From Chitinophaga pinensis (GTDB taxonomy: Bacteria > Bacteroidota > Bacteroidia > SXHM01), in assembly GCA_945889235.1 (NCBI GenBank), contig CAMDBK010000217.1, positions 1 to 5,324 of the forward strand: 5,324 bases of DNA, in the 5' to 3' direction. Under the pieces are notes generated by a model that saw nothing but the letters and a program-made list of their open reading frames with translations, ran no database searches and was not told where the DNA came from. Positions 1 through 5,324 of the stretch are shown piece after piece. Positions within the stretch are counted from its first letter, which is position 1. Each line of letters begins with the position of its first letter. The position numbers and the translations under genes were made by a program.

Positions 1-459
1 ATTTATATTACACCGCGTTATATTCTTTTGAAAATAAAATTCAACTCAGGTTCAAAAATGAATGTGCCGGTTTATTCAGATGTGATGACTGATAAAGACC
101 GACATGTGGTGATGCCTAATCCTGATTTTTTGTATGTAGCAAGCGGTTATAATTTATGGAAGGGCCCAATCCGCATTTCGGGCAAAATGCCTGAGAGCAC
201 ATATAGTTCAGTTGCGCTTTATGCTGACAACACGCTGAATTATTTTATTAAAAACGACAGACAAACTCCTGATAAAGAATACAGCTTTATTCTGACCAGA
301 AACGAAGAAGACAAAACAAAATACCCAAACGAAGAAGTGGTAGTTTCGCCATCAGAATTTGGGACTATACTGACCAGAATATTAATTGATAAGCCGGAGA
401 ATATTGAGGAACTGAAAGAAGTGCAGCGGAGGTTTAAAGTGGAGGAATTAAATAAATAA
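1..459 (+). CDS. Short DUF1254-family protein, 5' truncated by window edge
   Basis: The frame is open from the first base of the window, so the N-terminus lies outside it and the TTG at 28 or ATG at 58 need not be the true start. The 152 visible residues match the DUF1254 pattern: MPNPDFLY (the family's PNPD-x-LY signature), then NLWKGPIRIS, an ALYADNTLNYFIKNDRQT block, and a C-terminal SPSEFGTILTRILIDKP segment followed by a helix ending in LKEVQRRFKVEEL. Short members of the family usually carry one N-terminal membrane segment, which would be off the left edge here; this is inferred, not seen. The biochemical role of the family is not established and I assign none. A 26-base spacer separates it from the SDR gene on the same strand, so the two may be co-transcribed. 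Family assignment is by remembered motif only. Confidence 0.75.
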   Translation: MYITPRYILLKIKFNSGSKMNVPVYSDVMTDKDRHVVMPNPDFLYVASGYNLWKGPIRISGKMPESTYSSVALYADNTLNYFIKNDRQTPDKEYSFILTRNEEDKTKYPNEEVVVSPSEFGTILTRILIDKPENIEELKEVQRRFKVEELNK

Positions 460-462
460 AAC

Positions 463-477
463 TTGCCACTAAGGCAA
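463..477. repeat. Small hairpin related to the window's palindromic repeat
   Basis: TTGCC-ACTAA-GGCAA forms a perfect 5-bp stem with a 5-base loop in the spacer between the DUF1254 gene and the SDR, ending 8 bases before the SDR ATG. Its core CCACTAAGGCA (11 bases, 466-476) is identical to bases 1752-1762 in the palindrome inside aroE, so it may be a relic of one arm of the same repeat family. On the plus strand it is followed by A residues rather than T, so it is not a rho-independent terminator for the upstream gene. It could affect access to the SDR start; that is inference. Confidence 0.45.
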
Positions 478-485
478 AAAACATA

Positions 486-1361
486 ATGTATCAACTCACA
501 ACTAAATATCCACAGAAAAGAGCCTTTATTACAGGTGCAGGTTCTGGCTTAGGCAAAGAACTGTGCAAAGAATTAGCAGAAGATAAATGGACAATAGGCA
601 TCTGCGATATTTCAGAAAAAGGATTGAATGAAACGGCTGAGATGATAACCAATGCTGGCGGGAATACAATTCCTTATTTAATGGATGTTGCTGACAGAGC
701 AGCTTATCAAAAAGTTGCGGAAATTTTTTTAGAAAAGACTGGCGGCATTGATTTATTAGTGAATAATGCAGGCGTTGGCGATGGTGCACCTTTTGAAGAA
801 TATGGTTTGGAAAACTGGGAATGGATAACAGGAATCAACCAAATGGGTGTGATTTACGGTTGTCATTATTTTATACCGGCTATGAAAAAACAAGCTTCGG
901 GACACATCATTAATATCTCCAGTATTGCTGCTGTTGCAACAGCACCGAACATGTCGCCCTACAACACCACCAAAGCTGCTGTGAAAGCGCTTTCTGAAAC
1001 ATTGTATGCTGAGTTGAAAGTGCATGGGATTTCAGTTTCGGTGGCAATGCCTTTCTTTTTTCGCACCAACGTGATGCAGCACGCACGCGGTCAACATGCA
1101 GAGTCTAAAGAAATGGGAAAATACATGGTGCATGGTGCAAAGCATGGGGCAGATGCTATGGCAAAGCGATTACTCAAAAAGGCAGGAGCGGGAAAATTTC
1201 ACATTCTTTTTCCTGCGCAGGCTATTATCCTGTTTCATCTGAAACGTTTGTTTCCATTGACACTTTTAAAGTTAAATGCATTTATGTCAACAAAAAAAGA
1301 CACAATGAAGGAGATGGCAAAAAAGCAATACGACAAACAAATGAAGAAAATGACTAAGTAA
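486..1361 (+). CDS. Classical short-chain dehydrogenase/reductase (SDR)
   Basis: This 291-residue NAD(P)-dependent oxidoreductase has a Rossmann fold, and its substrate cannot be told from sequence. Visible motifs are the glycine-rich TGAGSGLG (16-23), an acidic D41 at the end of the second strand (this usually favours NAD over NADP), NNAG (93-96), N118, the catalytic serine S146 in NISSIAA, and YNTTK giving Y159 and K163. The complete N-S-Y-K set says the enzyme should be active. Residues after about 237 go beyond the roughly 250-residue classical core: a hydrophobic stretch (about 238-263, with an internal HLKR) and then a lysine-rich tail ending KQMKKMTK. This suggests peripheral membrane contact and a lipid-like substrate, which is inference. 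The ATG at 486 fits, because the first strand and TGxxxGxG follow within 15 residues; no Shine-Dalgarno is visible and the leader is A-rich. It converges on aroE with one base between stops. Confidence 0.9.
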   Translation: MYQLTTKYPQKRAFITGAGSGLGKELCKELAEDKWTIGICDISEKGLNETAEMITNAGGNTIPYLMDVADRAAYQKVAEIFLEKTGGIDLLVNNAGVGDGAPFEEYGLENWEWITGINQMGVIYGCHYFIPAMKKQASGHIINISSIAAVATAPNMSPYNTTKAAVKALSETLYAELKVHGISVSVAMPFFFRTNVMQHARGQHAESKEMGKYMVHGAKHGADAMAKRLLKKAGAGKFHILFPAQAIILFHLKRLFPLTLLKLNAFMSTKKDTMKEMAKKQYDKQMKKMTK

Positions 1362-1362
1362 A

Positions 1363-2148
1363 TTACTTATTCCAAATCTCCCAACTCTTTTCTGCCTGGA
1401 GCTGCAACATCTCTAAACCGTTTTTGATTTGTGCGCCTTGTTGCTTGCCTCTTTTAAGAAATTCGGTTTCCTCTGGATTGTAAATTAAATCAAATAACAA
1501 ATGTTCTGAAGTGATGAAACTGTAAGGAATATCAGGCGCATCAGCAATCTCAGGAAACATGCCGAGTGGAGTTGTATTGATAATCAATTTGTGTTCAAGA
1601 ATAGTTTGCGGTCTTAAATCAGTGTAAGAAATTATATTTTCTTTTCGCGTTCGAGAAACAGAAATATATTTAATTCCAAGTTTATTTAAAACATAAGCAA
1701 CAGCTTTTGAGCTGCCGCCTGTGCCCAGCACTAAGGCTTTTGTATCGTTTCCCACTAAGGCACTAAGGCCACTAAGAATATTATTCTTTTGTGAACCTTG
1801 GGGCTTTGTGGGATAACTGCCAAGTAATGAACACTCAAAACCATAAATATCAGTATTAAAACCAATTTTCTTTTTATTCCTAATGACTACTGTGTTCACA
1901 GCCCCTACTCCACTTGCAGAAGAATCCAATTCATCCAAAAACGGAATGATTGATTCTTTGTATGGAATGGTAACATTAAAGCCGCACAGATTTTCTTTTT
2001 CAAAAATCTTCAGAACATCATTAATCTGTTGAATCGGAAAATTATAATAGTGGGAATCAGAAATACTTTCCTTCTGAAATTTATCGGTAAAATATTTCGC
2101 TGAGAATGAATGCGTAAGCGGATAACCGATAAGTCCGAACAGCCTCAT
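1363..2148 (-). CDS. aroE: Shikimate dehydrogenase (NADP+), with in-frame palindrome insert
   Basis: AroE reduces 3-dehydroshikimate to shikimate with NADPH in the cytoplasmic shikimate pathway to chorismate. The 261-residue protein has every expected motif: the shikimate-binding SFS (S14, S16) in GYPLTHSFS, NVTIPYK with catalytic K64, N85 in GAVNT, D100 in GFNTD, the dinucleotide loop GTGGSSKAV (142-150), SRT (165-167) as the NADP-phosphate site, NTTPLGM (191-197), DLIYNP (220-225), and NGLEMLQLQ (243-251) with Q251 placed to contact substrate. The linker between the substrate domain (to about 109) and the NADP domain (from about 137) is about 20 residues longer than I expect for bacteroidotal AroE. 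Residues 113-133 of it are encoded by the palindrome at 1751-1812. The insert keeps the frame and spares all catalytic residues, so the enzyme is probably functional. Its ATG overlaps the dedA stop by one base (TAATG), implying coupled translation. Confidence 0.95.
   Translation of the reverse strand: MRLFGLIGYPLTHSFSAKYFTDKFQKESISDSHYYNFPIQQINDVLKIFEKENLCGFNVTIPYKESIIPFLDELDSSASGVGAVNTVVIRNKKKIGFNTDIYGFECSLLGSYPTKPQGSQKNNILSGLSALVGNDTKALVLGTGGSSKAVAYVLNKLGIKYISVSRTRKENIISYTDLRPQTILEHKLIINTTPLGMFPEIADAPDIPYSFITSEHLLFDLIYNPEETEFLKRGKQQGAQIKNGLEMLQLQAEKSWEIWNK
1751..1812. repeat. 62-bp imperfect palindromic element inside aroE
   Basis: The left arm starts CCCACTAAGG, CACTAAGG, CCACTAAG and ends in AATA. 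The right arm, read on the other strand, starts CCCACAAAGC, CCCAAGGTT, CACAAAAG and also ends in AATA. Arms of 30 and 31 bases therefore share the terminal CCCAC, the internal AATA and a three-module CAC-(T/A)-AA layout, with module starts at equal offsets. The DNA encodes AroE residues 113-133 on the minus strand. Of the six frames through it, only one per strand lacks a stop, and the minus-strand open frame is the one aroE uses. No flanking target-site duplication is evident. It is related in layout to the palindrome at 2796-2853. I see no coding function of its own and call it a small non-autonomous palindromic repeat. Confidence 0.7.
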
Positions 2149-2783
2149 TATTTTTGTTTTTCCCTTTTGTGTTTGATAAATTCAAAAACAATAGGCATAA
2201 CAGAAATCAACACAATTAATATGGCAACTTTTTCAATATTGGTTCTTATCCACGGAATTTCACCGAGGAAATAACCTGCAAAAGTCATAGAGCCAATCCA
2301 AAGAAAACCGCCCAGAATATCAAACGAAAGAAATCTGCGGTAATTCATTTCTGCAACGCCCGCAACAAAGGGTGCAAAGGTTCTTACAATTGGGACAAAA
2401 CGTGCCATGATAATTGTTTTAGTTCCGTATTTTTCGTAGAATGAATGAGTTTTATCAAGGTATTCCTGTTTCACTAAATTCTTTTTTCCTATTTTCATGT
2501 GCATCACTTTCAGGCCAAGAGTTCTGCCAATCCAGTAGTTTGAGTTATCGCCCAAAACCGCAGCAGCAAAGAGCAGAAAAAACAATGAAGCAATATCCAG
2601 ATAACCAAGTCGCGCAAAAAGTCCGGCAGTAAACAACAATGAATCACCGGGAAGAAATGGCATAGCTACCAAGCCTGTTTCAATAAAAATAACGAGAAAT
2701 AAAATCAGGTAAACGTAGGTTCCGTATTGCTGAAAAAGCCATTCAAAATCTAAGTGAAGGATGTGGGTGAAGAGTTCTTGCAT
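2148..2783 (-). CDS. DedA-family (SNARE-associated/VTT) membrane protein
   Basis: This 211-residue polytopic inner-membrane protein belongs to the DedA/VTT superfamily. Some DedA members are established undecaprenyl-phosphate translocases that return the lipid carrier to the cytoplasmic face; whether this paralogue does so is inference. Family signatures are clear: E35 in FIETGL, the re-entrant FLPGDSLLFTAG (43-54), D79 before the NYWIGRTLG segment (82-90), and ARFVPIVRTFAPFVAG (127-142) with R128, P131, R134 and P138, then M146. Hydrophobic segments lie near 22-41, 61-78, 130-145, 155-174 and 185-202, and the tail is basic (KHKREKQK). I chose the ATG at 2783. A GTG at 2819 would add 12 residues, but it lies inside a palindromic repeat, and the ATG start already leaves a normal DedA N-terminus. 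The stop overlaps the aroE start (TAATG). Confidence 0.9.
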   Translation of the reverse strand: MQELFTHILHLDFEWLFQQYGTYVYLILFLVIFIETGLVAMPFLPGDSLLFTAGLFARLGYLDIASLFFLLFAAAVLGDNSNYWIGRTLGLKVMHMKIGKKNLVKQEYLDKTHSFYEKYGTKTIIMARFVPIVRTFAPFVAGVAEMNYRRFLSFDILGGFLWIGSMTFAGYFLGEIPWIRTNIEKVAILIVLISVMPIVFEFIKHKREKQK

Positions 2784-2795
2784 AGTATGTTTATA

Positions 2796-2853
2796 GCCAC
2801 TATTTACACAAATTATCACTAATTAATTTGTGGCAATTTGTGTAATTAGTGGC
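2796..2853. repeat. 58-bp near-perfect intergenic palindrome
   Basis: The two 29-base halves meet at 2824/2825 and pair at 25 of 29 positions. Each end begins GCCACTA inward, and each half contains three CAC-type modules at equal spacing: CCACTATTTA, CACAAATTA, TCACTAATTA on the plus strand, and CCACTAATTA, CACAAATTG, CCACAAATTA on the minus strand. It occupies half of the 118-base spacer between the synthase-rhodanese gene and dedA, ending 12 bases before the chosen dedA start. No T-run follows it on either strand, so it is not a typical intrinsic terminator. It could stabilise the 3' end of the upstream message, attenuate dedA or bind a dimeric protein. The shared module layout with 1751-1812 makes a dispersed repeat family the simplest reading. 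Confidence 0.8.
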
Positions 2854-2901
2854 AACTTTAATAGTTTATAATTGCAGAGGCTTTAGCCTTTTGCCCTAAG
2901 A

Positions 2902-4038
2902 TTAGTATTTAGTAAGTGTGGTATCCACCTCATCTGCCCAGGCAAGAATTCCGCCTTTCAGGTTGTAAAGATTGGTGAAACCTTCGCGGGCTTCCAATGC
3001 CTGAATAATATTTCCTGAACGTGCTCCGCTGCGGCAATGAATCACCACCGGTTTAGTACGCGAAATTTTGTCAAGGTTATCCATCATTTCGCCCATGGGA
3101 ATTAGCTGTGCGTTCATATTTGCAATTTCATATTCATACGGTTCACGGCAATCAATTACCTGAATATCTTCTTTGTTATCCAGTTTTGCTTTCAGTTCTT
3201 TTACGCTGATTTCTTTCATTTTATTTTTAGGTTTTTCTTTTTCTGATTCTTTTGGTTCTGTTTTTATTACCTGACTTTTATGTGAAATAAAACTTAAGAA
3301 TGTATCGCCTCTCAATCCAAGGCGTAAGGTCTCCAATGGTATTACTTCATCGTACCCTATGTTTCCAAGATTTACGTTTGCACCTAACTCTTTAATAAAC
3401 CAAACCTGTTGTGACTTTTGTGGTGCTTCCCAAATAATATTTTCTGATTTTACGGTTTCAACAATTTGTTTTACCAGTGAAACGTGGGCTTTACCGCTGG
3501 GTCTGAATATTCCTACTGTTCCCGATTCACGCGCTTCGGCAATCACTTTCCATGAGCCTGCTTCCAATTCTTTTTGCATCATGCTTTTCCAGACTTTCGG
3601 ATGAATAAGTATTCCTGCTTCCTTTGAACCCACTTCTGAAAGAACTGTGTAGTGCTTTGCAAGCAGTGAAATATATTCGCATTTTAAATCGTGTGAAATA
3701 AGAATGGAGCCATCCGAAACCTCCACTGAATCCAATCCAAATTTTTCCAACACACGCAGGTATTCATCAAACATTCCGCGAATTAAGAATGCTTCAAACA
3801 AAGTACCACCAAGATAAACTTTCATCCCGGCTTTTTGGTAAAGCGCAACTTTTTCTTTTACTCCCGGAGTGATGTAAGAAGTACCAAAACCAAGTTTTAT
3901 TAAATCACAGTAATCAGCGGCAACCGACAAAAAATCTTCGGCCTGACGGATAGAAAGACCTTTGTCCATCATCATGGTTAAGCCTGTATTACGGGGCTTT
4001 TTCGGCCTTGCGGGTATATCTGATAAATCGAAGTTCAT
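2902..4038 (-). CDS. Phosphosulfolactate synthase (ComA/HSA32)-like protein fused to a rhodanese domain
   Basis: The 378-residue protein has two domains. Residues 1-251 are a complete ComA-family TIM-barrel. Archaeal ComA joins sulfite to phosphoenolpyruvate, giving phosphosulfolactate for coenzyme M; the plant relative HSA32 acts in thermotolerance. Visible blocks are RPKKPRNTGLTMMMDKG (11-27), DLIKLGFGTS (45-54), YLGGTLFEAF (75-84), EVSDGS (106-111), SEVGSK (134-139), EAGSWKVIAEAR (159-170), WEAPQK (203-208) and LRLGLRGD (238-245). A lysine/glutamate/proline-rich linker (about 252-273) leads to a rhodanese domain (275-378) with DCREPYEY, the active loop CRSGAR (C335) and NLKGGILAWADEV. Rhodaneses move sulfane sulfur through that cysteine. 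The frame is continuous, so this is a genuine fusion unless M274 (ATG 3217-3219) also starts a free rhodanese. The start ATG lies 2 bases after the TPR gene stop, with no Shine-Dalgarno. The reaction in this organism is not known from sequence. Confidence 0.88.
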   Translation of the reverse strand: MNFDLSDIPARPKKPRNTGLTMMMDKGLSIRQAEDFLSVAADYCDLIKLGFGTSYITPGVKEKVALYQKAGMKVYLGGTLFEAFLIRGMFDEYLRVLEKFGLDSVEVSDGSILISHDLKCEYISLLAKHYTVLSEVGSKEAGILIHPKVWKSMMQKELEAGSWKVIAEARESGTVGIFRPSGKAHVSLVKQIVETVKSENIIWEAPQKSQQVWFIKELGANVNLGNIGYDEVIPLETLRLGLRGDTFLSFISHKSQVIKTEPKESEKEKPKNKMKEISVKELKAKLDNKEDIQVIDCREPYEYEIANMNAQLIPMGEMMDNLDKISRTKPVVIHCRSGARSGNIIQALEAREGFTNLYNLKGGILAWADEVDTTLTKY

Positions 4039-4040
4039 AC

Positions 4041-5324
4041 TTATTTATAGGCTTCTACAAAGTCAATAACTGCCGGAATTTTTGCGGCCTCAGGATAAAA
4101 ATCAAACAGCAACTGGAAACGAGCTCCGTCAATTTCCATGGCGGTACGCAACACTTCAAAGGCATCATTTTGCTTGCCCATTGCAAGCAGAATAGCTGCC
4201 ATTTTAAAATATAATTCTGCCGAACCGGGATTTGTTTTTATTCCTTCAGCAACGGTTTCAAAACCTGCTATGTGTGTTTCATGTTGAAAGCGCAGATGGG
4301 CAAGGTCAATCCATGCATCTACATTTTCAGGACTGAGTGTAACCGTTTTAGCGTAGGCAAATTCCGCATCATGCACAAAGCCTGTTTTCAAAAGAAGATC
4401 ACCATAAAAATGCCAGTAGTCGTGATTACCTTGATCAAAGCTTATTGCTTTTTTAATGTAGCCCGAACTTTCAAAATCCATTCCTTTCCGTTCTAGAACA
4501 ATGGCCATTCCAAAAAGTGCATCGGGATATTCCGCATCAACTTTCAAAGCAAGTTTATAATTTTTAAGGGCATTATCATCTTCTTCAAGCCGCTCATAAC
4601 ATTCACCTATGTAATAATAAGTAGAACTATCGGCCTGTTCGCATTTAAAGGTTTCTTCATAAACAGCAATGGCTTCTCTGAAGCGCTCAAGATTTGCCAG
4701 TGAATTAGCTTTGTTAAAATAAGCAGAAGCAAACTTATCATCAATTGCAATGGCATAATCGTAAGCCTCTATTGCTTTCTCGTCCGTATCTAACTTGGCA
4801 TAGGCAAGTCCCAGATTATACCAACCCGAAGCTGAATAAGGATTCTCATCCAGATAGGCTGTGAAATCAGTTACGGCTTCTTCTTGTGTTCCCTGCATCT
4901 CATGACAGAACGACATTTCATAAAGCACAGCATCATTATCAGGATTAAGCTGCAATGCTTTTTTCAGGTAGCGAAGAGCGGTGTAATAATCCGACATATT
5001 CTGGTATTCAAAAGCTATGCAGAGGTAAATATCATCCGGCTCATCTGCCTTTTTTATTGCGTCATTATAACATTCAATTGATTTATTAAACATTCCCATC
5101 TGGCTGTATATACTGCCTTTTGTGATGTATAATTCTGTGTTGGAAGGGTCAAGTGACTCAGCTTTTGAAATAACGGCCAACGCTTTGTCTTGCTGATTGG
5201 AAGCTGAAAGTAATTGTGCCTTTCGGATAATGAACAACACCGAATACGGATGCTGATCAATTGCACAACTGGCAACTTTTAGAGCCTTACCATTATCATT
5301 GGTTGATATGTAGTGATTGAGAAG
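4041..5324 (-). CDS. TPR-repeat protein, 5' end beyond window edge
   Basis: The frame is open to the last base of the window, giving 427 visible residues. A GTG at 5238-5240 could be read as a start, but the 28 codons before it continue the repeat pattern (NGKALKVASCAIDQHPYS), so the gene is truncated by the edge. The protein is almost entirely tetratricopeptide repeats of about 34 residues, about eleven to twelve of them. Clear units carry the W/Y-x-x-L/I-G...A...A pattern, for example ELYITKGSIYSQMGMFNKSI, SGWYNLGLAYAKLDTDEKAI and STYYYIGECYERLEEDDNAL. The last unit ends in a short C-terminal helix, PAVIDFVEAYK. No catalytic domain or membrane segment is visible in the part seen; a signal peptide cannot be judged. 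TPR arrays bind other proteins, and the partner is unknown. Only 2 bases separate it from the synthase-rhodanese gene, so the two products are probably made together. Confidence 0.88.
   Translation of the reverse strand, partial: LLNHYISTNDNGKALKVASCAIDQHPYSVLFIIRKAQLLSASNQQDKALAVISKAESLDPSNTELYITKGSIYSQMGMFNKSIECYNDAIKKADEPDDIYLCIAFEYQNMSDYYTALRYLKKALQLNPDNDAVLYEMSFCHEMQGTQEEAVTDFTAYLDENPYSASGWYNLGLAYAKLDTDEKAIEAYDYAIAIDDKFASAYFNKANSLANLERFREAIAVYEETFKCEQADSSTYYYIGECYERLEEDDNALKNYKLALKVDAEYPDALFGMAIVLERKGMDFESSGYIKKAISFDQGNHDYWHFYGDLLLKTGFVHDAEFAYAKTVTLSPENVDAWIDLAHLRFQHETHIAGFETVAEGIKTNPGSAELYFKMAAILLAMGKQNDAFEVLRTAMEIDGARFQLLFDFYPEAAKIPAVIDFVEAYK

Noticed and set aside
529..1025. Open frames antisense to the SDR gene
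   Set aside because: They are short, lack recognisable motifs and lie opposite a gene with a complete catalytic set.
1751..1776. CACTAAGG repeats read as a CRISPR or simple tandem array
   Set aside because: The units are only 8-9 bases, there are no spacers, and the mirrored arm shows a palindrome rather than an array.
1751..1812. The AroE insert as evidence of a pseudogene or frameshift
   Set aside because: The frame is unbroken across the insert and all substrate, catalytic and NADP motifs on both sides are intact.
2805..2815. Minus-strand TAATTTG before dedA as a Bacteroidota -7 box (TAnnTTTG)
   Set aside because: It is one base short of the consensus spacing, has no convincing -33 TTTG partner, and is explained by the palindrome module sequence.
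2784..2819. GTG start for dedA at 2819, giving 12 extra residues
   Set aside because: The codon lies inside the palindrome and the extra residues (IICVNSGYKHT) have no DedA character, while ATG at 2783 gives a normal-length family member.
2874..2894. Hairpin just after the synthase-rhodanese stop as an intrinsic terminator
   Set aside because: The strong part of the stem is only a few pairs around GGC-TTTA-GCC with a bulge. On the minus strand, where the gene lies, one pair becomes A-C and no T-run follows.
3359..4496. Plus-strand open frames opposite the synthase and TPR genes
   Set aside because: They have no family features and are shadows of well-supported minus-strand genes.
5238..5240. 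GTG as the start of the TPR gene
   Set aside because: The frame stays open for 28 more codons to the window edge and those residues read as another TPR helix, so the gene continues outside.

Overview
The window looks like an ordinary chromosomal segment of an AT-rich member of the Bacteroidota. The grounds are the protein relatives I recognise, the lack of clear Shine-Dalgarno sequences before starts, and tightly packed genes. This placement is an inference from gene content, not a database result. No RNA gene, CRISPR array, transposase or phage gene is visible.

Layout. On the plus strand, the 3' part of a short DUF1254-family gene (1-459, cut by the left edge) is followed after 26 bases by a classical short-chain dehydrogenase/reductase (486-1361). 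Four genes on the minus strand converge on this pair. Read from right to left, they are a large TPR-repeat protein (4041-5324, 5' end beyond the right edge), a phosphosulfolactate-synthase-like protein fused to a rhodanese domain (2902-4038), a DedA-family membrane protein (2148-2783) and shikimate dehydrogenase AroE (1363-2148). TPR and synthase genes are 2 bases apart, and dedA and aroE share one base (TAATG). Each pair is therefore probably co-transcribed and translationally coupled. A 118-base spacer holding a long palindrome separates the two pairs. The SDR and aroE stop codons are one base apart.

The most interesting structure is a family of imperfect palindromes with arms of about 30 bases. 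Each arm is built from three successive CAC-(T/A)-AA-like modules. One copy (2796-2853) lies in the spacer before dedA. A diverged copy (1751-1812) lies inside the aroE reading frame, where it encodes about 21 extra residues in the linker between the two AroE domains while every catalytic motif stays intact. A short related hairpin (463-477) sits before the SDR. This resembles the protein-embedded palindromic elements described in Rickettsia. The second notable item is the synthase-rhodanese fusion, which joins a sulfite-using enzyme fold to a sulfur-transfer domain. The genes otherwise serve unrelated housekeeping roles: aromatic biosynthesis, lipid-carrier recycling, redox and sulfur chemistry, and a protein scaffold.
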